DNA of 64,000 nt from Patagioenas fasciata (lineage: Eukaryota > Chordata > Aves > Columbiformes > Columbidae): contig NC_092560.1 in assembly GCF_037038585.1 (NCBI RefSeq), positions 58,273,049 to 58,337,048 on the forward strand, given 5' to 3'. Shown here one piece after another: positions 11,501-23,599 of this stretch. Position 1 is the first letter of the stretch. Each line of letters begins with the position of its first letter. The notes beneath the pieces are model-generated. The model was not told the DNA's origin, ran no database searches, and saw only the letters and a list, made by a program, of their open reading frames with translations. A program made the translations under genes and the position numbers.

Positions 11501-12920
11501 TGAAGGCAAATTTCAAAAATAAATCAGTTAAATAGAACCAAGAAAACACCAACTTTTACAGACATAATTTCTTTACTAGAATGTAGGAATGAAAGGGAAT
11601 CAAATTATAAACTTTCTTGCTTGTTTTCTGGTAATTCACTATCTTTTGGGTGTATTAACTGTAAATTGCTTTCTGTGTTTCTTTTTGTGTCCTCTTTGTT
11701 TCAAAGTAATTTTTTTGTGTGTTTCAAAGTCATGCTCATGCCTATTTTACACTTCACTGCACAAATTTCACTGTGTATCAGTTGTAAGCAATTACCTGCA
11801 CTGTTTCATATATTATTGTTCAAGCTTTTAGAAAGACAGGCACCCTTCTTCCATGTAATTCCTAAACAATTTAAGACACAAATAACGTCGTATAATAAAT
11901 TCCTGTTGTGTGTTAAGTTGTATGTGACAAATTGCATGTGAGCTTTCAGTTTTTGTCACAAACTCATTATTTCAATCTCTCCTTGTGATTTCCTATTCTA
12001 ACCTATACTATTCAACTTAATCAGTTTAAAGCGGCACTGTTGCCACAAGAAGCATGTTTAATCAGCCACTCATTTACTGCTCTTATCCCTTTCCATGCCA
12101 GAAGTTCCTGTGTAGTGAACCAAAAGGAAACTGATAGAAATGAAAAACAAAAGCTTGGCAAAAAAATAACATGGTTTTCCTTCTAGATCAGATTCTAGAT
12201 CTAGATCAGTTGTGGCTCCACAACCTGCCACATAAACATGCACTCCAGTAGAAGAAGGGGGAGATGAGAGGTGGAGGGTATGTGGATCTGCTATTCCAGC
12301 TTCAGCAGTTACCACAGACACCACAATAGTCACACATTGTTAGGTGACTTTTAAAATTAGGAATAAGAACACTAGTAGTGATTGCATGAATCTATGAATA
12401 GGTTATATTTGACTTAGTCCAAAACCAGCAGATATTAACTGCATTTTAAGTGTTCACAAATTACATAAACATTAAATGGTTCCATCAGCAGATCTCCAAA
12501 ATTACTAGCCCTTACAACCCAACAAGAATTGAACTATGATATGACTTCCAGACACATATTCCCCTCCCATAACCTGTGCAAAAGGGAAACAGCTAACAAA
12601 GTAAGTTTTAAAATACTTTTTTTCCTTTTAGGATTTTAAATACAAAAGAAAACAAATTCAGGCTGTCGTGATCACAATTAACATTCCAGAAGAGGATATC
12701 AAGAGTGCCATAAATTAATTTTTCCCTCTATATCGTACACTAATTAGGTAATTACCTACTAACTTCTATTTAATTTAAATTTTCAGAAGTTTTCAACATT
12801 CCATTTGGAGGTCACATTTTAGAATTTTTTCTAATGGCAAGACAAGTGCAAATAATTAAGAAACATACCTGCTATAGAGCTGCAGAGCAGGACGAACACC
12901 CAAACCAAGCAGATGAACAT
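2396..12920 (-). CDS. IL31RA: IL31RA-like gp130-family cytokine receptor, first five coding exons (3' part beyond window)
   Basis: A type I membrane receptor of the gp130 family; in mammals it pairs with OSMR to bind IL-31 and signals through JAK/STAT. Coding exons in order: 12869-12920, 10372-10668, 8926-9046, 5178-5359, 2396-2547, all with consensus splice sites and continuous phase (about 268 codons). Domains in order: signal peptide (residues 1-17), Ig-like D1 (about 18-117), cytokine-receptor D2 with both cysteine pairs (about 118-218), and the first half of fibronectin-type D3. Two segments favour IL31RA over IL6ST: NISCIYYFDVELTCTW and PPEILSVKKITGIKQ. Position and orientation next to DDX4 also fit IL31RA. 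The WSxWS exon, remaining FNIII domains, membrane helix and cytoplasmic tail are not in the window. The Ig D1 is unlike human IL31RA and resembles IL6ST, so an IL6ST-like paralogue remains an alternative. Confidence 0.8.
3020..4375 (+). repeat. Homopurine minisatellite, GGGGGAAAA(GAA)n units
   Basis: About 1.36 kb of tandem units, each a G4-6 run, A4 and three to six GAA (or GAAA) triplets, about 17-24 bp long. Only three pyrimidines interrupt it (T at 3315, 3553 and 3573); 3574-4375 is 802 bases of unbroken purine. It lies in the intron between receptor exons 4 and 5. Long Lys/Glu/Gly reading frames through it are by-products of the missing pyrimidines. Mirror-like purine tracts can form triplex (H-DNA) structures. 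Confidence 0.95.
5178..5359 (-). CDS. IL31RA: IL31RA-like exon 4, second half of D2
   Basis: A 182-bp exon carrying the second cysteine pair (GSCQSKTESCSFYYPDTP) and the G-strand segment CFQVKAENVLGEALSD, typical of D2 in gp130-family receptors. Acceptor is a T-rich tract ending TTTTCAG, donor GTAAAT. Phase matches exons 3 and 5. Confidence 0.85.
6103..6110. repeat. Left 8-bp target-site duplication of the hAT element
   Basis: AGCCAGTG, paired with AGCTAGTG at 7550-7557 (seven of eight identical). Confidence 0.75.
6435..6818. mobile_element. TTAA-flanked MITE (T2/Kolobok- or piggyBac-like) nested in the hAT element
   Basis: Both ends start TTAAAGGGGTA reading inward. The imperfect terminal inverted repeat continues for about 60 bp, with shared blocks CAAC, ATTTCATTT and CATGAACTT. 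TTAA at each end fits a TTAA target preference. The TTAAAGG start recalls the T2/Kolobok family; the family name is a guess. No ORF, so non-autonomous. Confidence 0.6.
6912..7010. repeat. Inverted repeat, 18-bp perfect arms
   Basis: ATGGTGGAATAAGGAGAA at 6912-6929 is perfectly inverted at 6993-7010, separated by 63 bases. It lies inside the hAT element and could form a hairpin in single strands. Confidence 0.85.
7550..7557. repeat. Right 8-bp target-site duplication of the hAT element
   Basis: AGCTAGTG, directly outside the right terminal inverted repeat and paired with 6103-6110. Confidence 0.75.
8064..8810 (-). other. Unidentified ORF cluster in intron 3, one with a strong membrane-helix segment
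   Basis: Three consecutive minus-strand ORFs (8556-8780, 8323-8553, 8064-8285) lie just downstream of receptor exon 3. The last encodes about 25 hydrophobic residues (VPNILVSMLFITVLLVVLFF and onward), preceded by a TTTTTCAG acceptor-like site near 8258 and containing a GTAAGT donor-like site near 8155. I do not recognise the family. The middle ORF has a weak Ig-like look (KLLLVCLKPAGF). It could be an unrecognised exon set, a decayed inserted gene, or chance. Confidence 0.25.
8926..9046 (-). CDS. IL31RA: IL31RA-like exon 3, first half of cytokine-receptor D2
   Basis: A 121-bp exon reading PPDVPRNISCIYYFDVELTC, then TWSSGRETNL. It holds the first conserved cysteine pair and the CxW motif of the class I cytokine-receptor homology region. 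Acceptor TTGCAG, donor GTGAGT. The next in-phase receptor exon is 3.5 kb downstream, across a transposon-rich intron. Confidence 0.85.
10372..10668 (-). CDS. IL31RA: IL31RA-like exon 2, Ig-like D1
   Basis: A 297-bp exon encoding one Ig-like domain. Visible are the B-strand cysteine (LKLFCVLGK), a Trp in IIWKLNHELI, the F-strand region HVKCFTKYLG, and N-glycosylation sequons NAS, NET and NFT. The pattern QIIWKLNH...YNIVNETVSSVT resembles D1 of IL6ST (gp130). Acceptor TCTTTAG, donor GTAAGT; it joins in frame on both sides. Confidence 0.83.
10877..11036 (-). mobile_element. Short CR1 3' fragment
   Basis: Typical reversed CR1 3' end (GGTTGGAAGGGACCTTAAAG and the following segment). It lies in the intron between the signal-peptide and Ig exons. 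The rest of that intron (11037-12868) shows no other feature I can support. Confidence 0.85.
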
Positions 12921-12934
12921 TTCCTTTTCAGTAA
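12869..12934 (-). CDS. IL31RA: IL31RA-like exon 1 (signal peptide), with short 5' UTR
   Basis: The ATG at 12918-12920 (minus strand) starts a 17-codon hydrophobic signal peptide, MFICLVWVFVLLCSSIA, ended by a GTATGT donor. Fourteen bases of 5' UTR precede the ATG and begin at an AG acceptor (CCTACAG), so at least one non-coding exon lies upstream. Only 12869-12920 is coding. Confidence 0.75.
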
Positions 12935-13696
12935 CTGTAGGTATAAAGTAAAAATAAAAATAAAATACTTCAAGTAAAAATACACCTGTAATATAAGCAT
13001 TTGTGTAAGACTTAATAATGCTATTCAGCGTTTCTCACTTGTGTTCAAGTTAAGTACTGCTTTGTTTAAGTGTTACTTTCCTTCACAATGGGAGAAATTT
13101 AATGCAGTTTTCCTACACGTATACATTTCCTATAAAGATGAGAGAGGTAAATGCACCTGAAATCCTCCTGAGGGCAATCCAATCCACCTAAGTAATTTAC
13201 CATCCAAAGAACTCGTAAAGAATTGGTAAGAAATATATCTATATCCACTTGAAATCCAGCCTGCCTAGCCATTTTCCAAGCAGATGCACTTAGCAGAGTG
13301 AATTCTTTGGAAAAGGAAGGCTGTTGCAGGAGGAATTACGTGTATCTCTCGTTCAACACCACCTAACAAAACATTTCTTTAGGAAGTGGGCAGTAGTCTC
13401 AGGTCACCACCTACCCAAAAGAGGGTAAACTCACATTGTTTTTATCCCAGCTAACTGTCCCCGGCACCAGACTTGAGGGTATCCTGCAAAGGCAAGGGAA
13501 GGCACCTCTCTTTGGCTTGCTCTGTGATGCTAAACTGCTGTGTAGCAAAAAAAAAATACAAACCCAAACCGTAGGGTATGAAGGAAGAAAGCAAAGAATG
13601 AAAAAGATTTCTTGTAAATGTACAGGTAAATCTAGGGTTGCAGGGCGACAAGGAGAGAAATCAAGCACTCCCCTTGCCTCAAGCACTGGTGTCATC
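12935..13696. other. Sequence upstream of the signal-peptide exon, nothing recognised
   Basis: It starts with the T-rich splice acceptor of the signal-peptide exon. Presumed first intron or 5' flank of the IL31RA-like gene. No CpG-rich promoter or exon is visible here. Confidence 0.4.
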
Positions 13697-15890
13697 ACTC
13701 ACAGAATCACAAGAGTGGCATGAGGTTGAAAGAGACCTCTGAAGGTCATCTGGTCCAATCACTCTGCCCAAACACAGTCACCCAAGTTAGTTGCCCAGGA
13801 CCATGTCCAGAGAGCTTTTGAAGGTCTCCAGGAATGGAAAGTCCACAACCTCTCTGTCAACATGCTGCAGTGTTCCATGTCCCTCACAGTGAACAAGTGT
13901 TTCTTAATGTTCAGGGGGAACCTCCCATGTTTCAGTTCATGCCCAGTGCATCCTGTTCTGTTGCTGAGCACCACTCGAGAGACTGGCTCTTACCTCCTTG
14001 CACCTCTCCCTTCACATACTGATGAGATATGAGCCTTCTCTTCTCCAGGCTACACAGTCCCAGCTCTCTCAGCCTTCCCCCACATGACAGATGCTCCAGT
14101 ACCTTAATCATCATTGTGACCATTCACTGGACTCTCTCCAGTATGTCAATGTCTCTCTTGTAACTGGGAGTCCAGAACTGGACACAGTATTCCAAGTGTG
14201 CCCTCACCAGTGCTGAACGGAGGAACAGGATTACCTCCCTGAACCTCCTGGTTACACTCCTAACGTAGACCAGGATGCCATTAGCTTTCTTTGTCACAAG
14301 GGCACAGTGCTTGCTCATGTTCTACCTGGTGTCCACCAGGACCCCACGGCCTTTTCTGCAAAGCTGTCCTCGAGCTGGTCAGCCCCCCGTCTGTACCAGT
14401 GCCTGGGGATGTTCCTGCTCAGCTGCAGGATTTGTCACTTCTCCTTGCTGAACTTCATGAGGTTCCTGCAGCCCATTTCTCCAGCTTGTTGAGGTCCCTC
14501 TGGATTGCAGCACAATCGTCCAGGCATATCAGCCACTCCTCCCAGTTTTGCGTCTTCACAGCACTGCTCTCTAATGGATCATTCCCCAACTTATACTGGA
14601 ACTTATACTGGGGTTGTTCCTGCCCAAATGCAAGACTCTATATTTGCCCTTGTTACATTTCATTAAATTTTTCCCCGCCCAACTCACCAGCCTGTCCAAG
14701 TCTTGCTGGATGGCAGCACAGCCTTCTGGGATGTCAGCCACTTTTCCCAGCTTGGTGTCATCAGCAAACTTGCTGATAGTACACTCTATTCCCTCATCCA
14801 AATCATTGATGAATATATTGAACAGTACTGGTGTTAGCACCGCCCCTTGAGGCACTCCACTAGCTACAGGCCTCCAACTGGACTCCGCACCATTGAACAC
14901 GACTCTCTGGCTTCTTTCCTTCAGCCAGTTCGCAGTCCACCTCACTTACCCGATTGTCCAGACCACACTCCCTCAGTTTAGCTATGAGAATGCTGTGGGA
15001 GACTGTGTCAAAGGATTTACTGAAGTCAAGGCAGACCACATCCACCGCCCTGCCATCATCTATCCATCTCGTTTTATCTTCATAAAAGTCAATGAGGTTG
15101 GTCAAGCATGACTTACCCTTGGTTAAGCCATGTTGACTGCCCCTAATGACCATCTTATCCTTGATATGCCTTGAGATGGCATCAAGGATAAGTCGTTCCA
15201 TTACTGTCCCAGGGATGGAGGTGAGGCTGACCAGTCTATAGTTATCCAGGTCCTCCTTCTTGCCCTTCTTGAAGACTGGAGTGACATTTGCTTTCCTCCA
15301 GTCCTCAGGCACCTCTCCCATCTCCCAAGACTTGGCAAAGACAATGGAGAGTGGTCCAGCAATGACATCAGCCTCAGCACCCGTGGGTGCATCCCATCTG
15401 GGCCCACGGATTTGTGGATGTTCAGATTGCCTAATTGTTCCTTAACCCAGTCCTCATCAACCAAGGCAAATTCTTGCACCGTCCTGACTTCCTCTGAGGT
15501 ACGGGGCTCCTCAGGACAGCCTCCAGCAGAGTAGACAGAAACAAGGAAGGCATTCAGTAACTCTGCCTTCTCTGTATCTTTTGTCACCAGGGCACCCACC
15601 TCGTTCATAAGTGGGCCTACATTGCCTCTGGTGTTAGTTTTATCTGCCACGTATTTGAAAAAGGTCTTTCTGTTGTCCTTGACCCCTCATGCCAGCTTTA
15701 ATTCTAACGAGGCCTTAGCTTTCCTAGTTGCCTCCCTCTGACAACAGCCTTATGTTCTTCCCAAGTGGCCAGACCCTCCTTCCATGATCTGTAAACTCTC
15801 CTCTTCCACTTGAGCTTGCCCAGCAGTTCCCTGTTTAACCACGTAGGTCTCCTGGCTCCCTTCCTTTCAGCTAAGTCCTTCTAAGAAACT
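13697..15890 (-). mobile_element. Composite CR1 LINE, about 2.2 kb
   Basis: Minus-strand pieces of the CR1 ORF2 are visible: [64 protein letters not shown] and [10 protein letters not shown] (reverse-transcriptase motifs), followed by the C-terminal region. Frameshifts and stops break the frame. A segment homologous between 14440-14520 and 14655-14730 appears twice, so the element joins parts of two CR1 types. Confidence 0.85.
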
Positions 15891-15904
15891 GCACTTTTCT
15901 GAAG

Positions 15905-16463
15905 TTGGCGGCATGCTTTTGCAGACAGGAACAATGGAATACAAGGTCACTGACAAAAGCTCACATCCCATAAGTGAGAGGGGCGTATTTTCAAGGAGAG
16001 GCAAACAAACAGGTGACTAAAACTGACCAGCTAAGTATTCCATCCCGTCCACATCGTACACTCTATAAAAGTGGGAGATCACGAGGGTCTTGTTCTGTTC
16101 AGCCATGGCCAGCATCTGAAGGGACCCTGCCTGTTGTCCCTGTGATCCAAGGCCTGGTTTCAGACCCTGCATCCCTGAATCCAGTTCCAGTTTGCTTTGG
16201 AGTCCAGCCAAGGACTTCCAGGTGCCTGCCCCGCAGCCACTGGAGCAGTGCGAAACCGGAAATTCAAGATTTGTATTGTATATTTTGCATCATTTTCTCT
16301 ATTTTTATTAGTAGCATTAGTAGCACATGTTTAACTTTTTTCCAACTTGCAAAGTCTCTCTTTTCTTCCTACTGCCTTTCCTTGGTGGGGACGGCTGGGA
16401 GGGGAGGGGTTTAAAAGAGAACATGTGCCAATTTTTATTGTCCCCCTGCATCAAACGGTGACA
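15905..16463 (+). mobile_element. Probable ERV solo LTR
   Basis: TATAAAA at 16064-16070 is preceded by CTGACCAGCTAAGTATTCC, a pattern I associate with avian ERV LTR promoters. The 3' end reads GGTGACA at 16463, ending in CA. No viral coding region adjoins it. The left boundary, which abuts the CR1, is uncertain. Confidence 0.45.
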
Positions 16464-19400
16464 ATGGTACATAACGATAAGCATACACGTAACTGTTTAT
16501 AGGAAAGAGCTTAAGGTACCTAGCATATATAATAAAGATTTGTTTTTTCTTTTCTGTACACTTAATTGCTAGTAACATATAATAAAAGCCCACTGTGCAT
16601 TCTGTGTTGTAAAGACTTCATGAAGTAAAATCAATATCTCAAAGCAAAGGCACTTCACTTGTCTGTATCCATCGCAGAATACAAGTTTTATATATTATGG
16701 TTGTGACTAATTAAAGAATTTCCCTTAGTGATTGACTTCTTCTTTAGAGGCACTGAACATAACTACACAGTAACAAAAAGCTGTAAAAGTTGCCATAAAA
16801 TTAGATAACAATATGTGAAGAAATAACTGCTTCTGTATAGGCAACAACATCTTTTCAAATATAGGCAAGTAAAAAAGAACCAAGCAAAAAGAGAGAAAAG
16901 CAATGTCGCCATAGAACAGCTGTCAATACTGAACCTGAATACACTGGTCTAAGTGTACTGTGGACTATTAAAACAAAAAAAATCAGCTAATTAAAAAAAA
17001 AAAAAAATCATGGTTCTCCCCATGTAGGACACATCAAGTGCCTTTCAACCCAGGAAAGAATCAATTTAAGAAACATTTTTACTAAAATTAACAGCCCATT
17101 TCAATAGAGAGTCAGTGCAAAAAAAATTAATCACCAGCTGACATGGTCACTAACCATACCTGTGAGTAGCTACCCTTCTTTTGAAAATTAAATTATTGTC
17201 TAGATCTTTGCTGAGAGTTTTAGAGAAAAATGAAAACACAGTATGAGCTTGGTGAAAGCACAGAACATTTCAAAAGGTGTGGAAACTCTAACAGGGAGAT
17301 GAAAAACAAACTGCTACATTTAAAAAAAAAAAAAAAAAGAAGAAAAAAGAAAAAAAAAAAAAAAAAGCCTATGAAGTTTATCAAAGACTTCCCAGTGTCT
17401 TTCTTTGCTTTCCACTTGGCAAAGCTCTCACAGTTCTTGCTGATATCCTACATATGCTGGTTTGCAATTTTTGAGGAGACAAGAGATAGAGAACACTGCA
17501 TTTCAGCCAAAATAGTTCAGCTATTTCAAATAACAAAGAAAATGCTTTTTTCATCATATTCCTTTGGCTTGCTCCAGCAATCCCACACTTTTTTTAGCAA
17601 CGAATTGGAACCCAAAAGCATTGGGAAACCATAAAAACATGCTTGAATTACACTTGTGCCAAAAATACCACATACTACTGCATATTCCACCACAGTGGAA
17701 CACAGCGCTAAAAGATCAGACATGGCAAATGTAGCCGCGATGACAAGCTCAAAGCCTTTGAAAAATGGTGGTTCCACATGCTCACAAGAAAACTTAACAG
17801 CCAAAGATCCCATCCACACTTGGCGAGTGCTCCTCATCCTGCACCCACTACTACCTGCTCCTCCTCTTCTAGTGCTCATCACACTTCATGCTTCACTTCT
17901 ACCTACTAAAATAGCGGAAAATGAGGCAAAATTTCTTATTTGTGCTATGTTAGCAAATGGATGCAACTTGCTACGTAGCTTGACAGACATCCAAGTCGGT
18001 GAAGTAGAGGAGAGGACTGGGGAGAGAAACCTCCATGACACATCTTCCCAGCCATGGGCTGTCAATTTGGCTCAGTCCTGACGCTATGTTGCATTTCCTT
18101 CCACTTTCTCCAACACCAATTAGCAGCTGGTTATTTGACAAGCCAGCTGCTAGTTAACACACGTCAGAGACCAGGGCAGGAACTCCGCAGGTTACAATCC
18201 TGCTCACGTCTTACGTCTTTGTCAGGACACTGATACGTGACTAAATAGCTATTTGGCTGTTTACTTAAGAGACCACACATGTAAAAGTGATGAAAGAACA
18301 TGCCTGAGTGAAAGTCACGTCACAAATTCAGAAGTGCTCCACTTAAAGTTACCTGTAAAAGCTAAATTCTGATGGCTAAATAAATAGCATGAACATAATT
18401 GTTTTCTTCAACTACTTAAAAAACTGATTCACCAAAGCCAGATTTCTGCAGAAAGGGACAATCTCCATGAAGGTCTCATTAAAAAAAAATATAATAATAA
18501 TTGCGTAACATCGTTGATGAAACAAGGCTTTCTCAATACCAAAACTTCTGGTTTTCCATTTTCACTTTGAAATCTAAGTTGTTTGGAACTGCTATGGTTT
18601 AAAAATTTAAACAAGTCAGACGAAAAAAAAAATCACCCAAAGTAACTTTTCTTCATAATCTGTTTAGGACTATTTCTTAATCACCCTTCTCCTCCCCATT
18701 TCAGGACAGGAAAGCTTTTGCCACTCAGAACCAACCCCAAGATTGTATTTAGCTACCCGAACACATGCTTCTGCATGCAGTGTGGCTGTTACACCATGTG
18801 TAAAGAACATAGTATGTCTATAAATGGAAAGGTAGTATGCCCTTAGCCTGTGTAAAACATAAGCCTAGTGATCTTCAAGAAGTTCCAGCATCTTTACTGG
18901 AACCTGACAGGGCGTCCTTTCCTACTGACACTCTTCTAACAGCTATGAAAGAGAAAAGAAGCTGCATAGCCACTGCTGTCTTTTATTGAGTCTTTACCAG
19001 CAACTGCTGCAGCTCTGCCACACCAGCCACCATTTGGAGCAACAGACCTTGCCCTATACCAGCCAATGCTGAAGGCCAGGAGCTCCGGCCTGCACCCAGC
19101 CCCACTGGACCACCCGACTGCCATGTCATGCACAGATGCAATTGGCAAAGCCATAACCATCAGTTTTCAGAACTCCAAGATTCAAATCCATCAGCCTTTA
19201 CACAGATCCTAGAGGGAAAAAGGGCATTTCAGGTGAAATTCAGCCTCCTTCCTAGAGAGCAGAGTGCAGAAGCATCAGCTTCCAACAATGGTCATGATTC
19301 CATCAAAGGTGAGTAGCAGTGTGCACCAGAATAGGGAAACTGAGGTTTCTGTGCATTGATCAGAGAAGAGAATGACATGTAAACATATTGGAGGAAGCAG

Positions 19401-22400
19401 TAAATGTGAGGCACGAGCGGCTTTTCCCAGCTCTCTGATCCCTGTAAATCATGCACTGACAGGGTCATTCATGGGAATAATGACAGACATTGGAGTGAAA
19501 GATCATGAGTACACCCATTTCATAACCCACATTTCTTAACTGAGCTAAGAACAGTCAGCTGAACCTCCGACCAGGAAGAATATGATTTAAAATTTTAATT
19601 TTTAAATATCACTTGATTTAAACAGGCCTTAGGCACATTTTGAAAAATAAACTTATTTCAATTTGAAGTTATTACAGCTGACCTTAAAATATAATGCTAT
19701 CATAATCCACTAGAATCACTTAAATAAATTCAAACAGTATCTATTTATTGAGAAAACAGAAACCACTAAGCTTATGGACAGGTCTGGAGGAGCAACATAG
19801 AGAAGAACCCTTTGAGCTGCTGAAACCCCAGAAACTTGTTCTGAAAATGCCACAGCAGGCATAAGGGGAAAAAAAGAAAAAAAGAAAAAAAAAAGAAAAG
19901 AAAAGAAAAGAAGAAACAAACACTACATTCATCAAGTTCAATGACTTGTTAAGAGCTGCATACCACCTGGAAAACAGAAAAGCTGTTTTCCTTTCTCAGT
20001 CTGTGAATACAATTTTAAAAAAAAAAAAAAAGGCACAAAAGGATAAGATACTTTTGTTCCAAAATCCTGAAGGAGATAGTGACCAAGAAAGGTCAGTTCA
20101 GGCTGCTGATAACTTTTATTTTGTTTGGTAAACCGAGAGTTATAGATGCAAAATGTGTTTTGACAAGCCCTTTATTTTGTTGTAGAACAATAATTAACAC
20201 CATGTACAATACTAATATGTTCTATTATAAATGCTTTGCATTTTATTTTATTTCCAATTTTTACCTAAATGCAGCTTGGTACTAAAACAGAAAAATAATT
20301 AATCCATAGCTAGTCAATATAGAATAGAATGCAACAGAATAGAATGCAACAGAATAGAATGCAACAGAATAGAATGCATTATTCCCTGAACAATCATACC
20401 AAATAAGCCTCTAAATATATCTAAACAAGGTTCTAAATATGTCTTACAGTACAAAAGGCCCAACTAGGTAAAAAAAACCACAAAACAAATGTTTGTTTGA
20501 TACACCTTATAATAAAAACTTAATTTTTAGGGAAAAAGATTAAAGCTACAAACACAAAACAAGATTTAACTTCTTTCTTTTTACATGCTGGCCACTTTCT
20601 TAATTTTAACTACGTAATTTTATGCTTACTAAAAGGAAGGCCAGGCCATCAATGTCCCTAGAACCGAAGTTGGTGATACTACCAGAGAGAACTGCGGTGC
20701 TGTCATTCCTTGTTCTCTTTCCACAGAGAGAGAAAAAACAGTCAAGCCAGGGTTTAAATAGCCTTTGTGCACAGGTCTGGTCTTGGAACCTTCCTCTTGA
20801 GGTCAGTATTTGAGGGACTACGAAGTCCATATTGGCTATTAGAAGAAGCTAGTTGGAGAGACAATTTTTTGTCAGACATTTTCAGTAATACCTAATTAGG
20901 ATGGTTGCCTTTGTACCCCTGCCCTGAGCACAGTCTGTCAAACAAAGGTAGAGAACAAGATGTCTCTGCCACAGTGAGCAACCAAGTGAGAAAAATGGAT
21001 GGTCGGGGCAGAAGGATCCATGCATTGAGATATAAGAAAGGTAGAACTCTCACTGAGAGAGGATGACCAGATCCAAATCTCTTACAGTTGCCACATCTGG
21101 GTGGTTTTAACCTGAAGTGTGTACAGAATACACACTTGTCAGAAGATCAAAGCAAAGATTTTCTGTACTACTTCAGAGCATTAGTTCGCCTTGTCTAGCC
21201 TTGCCTCTTAAAATAAGACCATTTCAAATGTTCCAGAGTAAAATACACATCCACTTAAATAACGCTAGCAAACTGTGTTTGAGAAGAAAGCAAATAAAAA
21301 TTTTCCAGGACTATTGAGGGAATCAGGTACAGCCCCAAAATGCAGGATATATTTATAATCCTCATCCTACTGCAGTGCTGCAGGCATTATAGGAACGCCG
21401 AGGACAATGCAGGTAAACCTGCCCTCCCACAGGCACAAGAAGGAAAGAGAACAAAATGAGTGCAAAACCTCACTTTCATACTCTCATCACTCAGAAAAGA
21501 TTACTGCGATCCCACAGCTCACCTGTGTACATAATAACACCATTCTGAAAAAGAGACTTAATTGTATACTTTAGAAAACTAACAAACTCACGCTCACTAC
21601 AGACTCAGCCGAAGGTGAGTTTTGTGCTTATACTACTGTTGCATTACTCTCTATTGGTTTTAGGAGTTAATTTAGAACACAGACAATACCTACACACCAT
21701 TTCACCCCCTCTCTTTTTCATGGTGATTAAGGAGCTTGCTTACATTCCTATTATCAAATCTCTTTCTCCATATTCATCACAACTTTACAGAAACATAAAA
21801 ACTATACATTAAGTCCTCTTTCAAAGCTTTGTTTTCCATATCCTTTGGTAATTCTTAAATATTCTCTTTTGAAGGTTTTCCGGTATTTCACACCCTCTCG
21901 AAGTGCAGACACAATGTCTGAATAGCCGGAGCTGGATTTACAGAAGTGAGCTACAGTCTCCAATGCATTCGCGCAGTGAATGTGTAACATGAGTGGGAAG
22001 CCTCTGCACAGCTAACTTTCACCAACTCCTTACCACCTTTCACTGCTGGATGATAAACGACTCATGTATCTTGTTACAGGAACACAGGATCACTACCAGA
22101 CACTTACCTGCTGCTCCTATTACTGTACTTCTAAGCAGGTCATTAGCCCCTTCCTTTCCCCAAGAGAGCACACAGGTATCTAAACGGGTTTTATGTTAGT
22201 ACTTTCCAAAAGTTTTTTTGTCCTGTTGAGCATCCTCTGAATTCTTTGATCCCAAATACATTTATCTTGGTGTTGACCTCCATAAGATAATTACCGGATC
22301 ATCCTACTAATTCAGATCTTTTTGTAAAGGTTATATGTCCTATTTTTCTATTGCTTACTACCCATACTGTAAACTTTACTAGCAATATTTTTGTATCTTA

Positions 22401-23590
22401 GTTAAAACTACTAGCTGAAACATGGAACAGTAGCGTGAAACCAGGCTCCACGGGACCTACTGAAACCAGCAACACTTTGAGACCTCCAAGTGTGGCATAG
22501 TTTAATTTAAAATGTTCTCTACAAGCACCAAATAATGCAAAAAGTTACCAGGCTTACATGATCATTCTAAAAAAACAAACTTTTAACATTCAATACTCTA
22601 ACCTCTATGATAAAACCCTAAAGCTTCTTTTTGCCATTTTATCACTTTGAGACCCATTTTATTACTGATTAGCCTCTATCTGACAGAAAAATCTGAACTG
22701 AACATTCTGTTCTTTTGCTCAATACATGAAGCTTTCTTCAAGCACAAATCATTCTTGTGCCCAGTGTCTTAATTCACACGTAGAGGCTAGAAGTTCGATT
22801 TCAATTATAGACAACAAGAGACAACAGTCACAGTGTTCTATTACAGACAAGAAGTTCAGTGCAGCTACTCCAGCTTAAGCACAAGTGTGATACTCATGAT
22901 GTATGTACACACAAACATAATACCAAATTATTTTTTCCCAGGAGGCAGAAACTGTGCAAGCACAGAGAGAGCATGGAGCCAAAATACTTAAATCTGATAC
23001 GCCACTTTGAGAAAATCTGAGTGAATACAGACAACTTAATCAGCCAGTAGTTAGGAAAGAGCTCTTACTGCCTTTGACGACTGTATATATTGCAAACATT
23101 TTGAGAACTAACTCTTAACACTGCACATACAAAGAAAACCACTGCCAAGTCTCTGTATCATATTCTTCCCAGAAAGAGACAAATGCAACCAGCTAAACGG
23201 TAAGTTTTTATTTTTACTGTCTCATGGACTAGAAAGAAACTGAAAGGAGCTGCTTGGCCTGGAGCGACACAGAAGCATGTGCTGCCTCAAGTCTGGGATG
23301 AACATCTGGAGAGACATGAATGCAAGCACTCATCACAGCTGGTAAAGTTCCACTGGAGTAAAACTCACGGGAAGCATTTCACTCTTTTCCCATGCACCAT
23401 ATTAAGAAAAAAAGAGCAGAGGGACCTCTGCATAATAATAATACTACTACCACCACGCACTCACCTCCGCAGCAGAACAGGCGCTTCGCTCAACCAGGAC
23501 CTCTGCCTCCCCACGACTGCGAAGGGATGTACAAAATGGGAAGTTACCAGGCTCAGCACAAGTAACACTTCTTCCTGTAACTCTGAAAGG
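16464..23590. other. Non-coding stretch, only simple repeats
   Basis: No exon could be supported. It contains A-rich tracts (about 17322-17368, 19865-19913 and 20018-20032) and the 15-bp tandem repeat at 20321-20377. It is probably first-intron or upstream sequence of the IL31RA-like gene. Confidence 0.5.
20321..20377. repeat. 15-bp tandem repeat, about 3.8 copies
   Basis: The unit AGAATAGAATGCAAC is repeated head to tail with almost no change. Confidence 0.9.
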
Positions 23591-23599
23591 CACAAAACC

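Noticed and set aside
12070..12333. 87-codon minus-strand ORF with a hydrophobic stretch
   Set aside because: No splice-site or homology support; it lies in the intron between receptor exons 1 and 2.
14291..14776. 161-codon plus-strand ORF
   Set aside because: Antisense shadow of the CR1 ORF2 on the minus strand. The same holds for 34414-35109 and 50012-50404 beside their CR1 copies.
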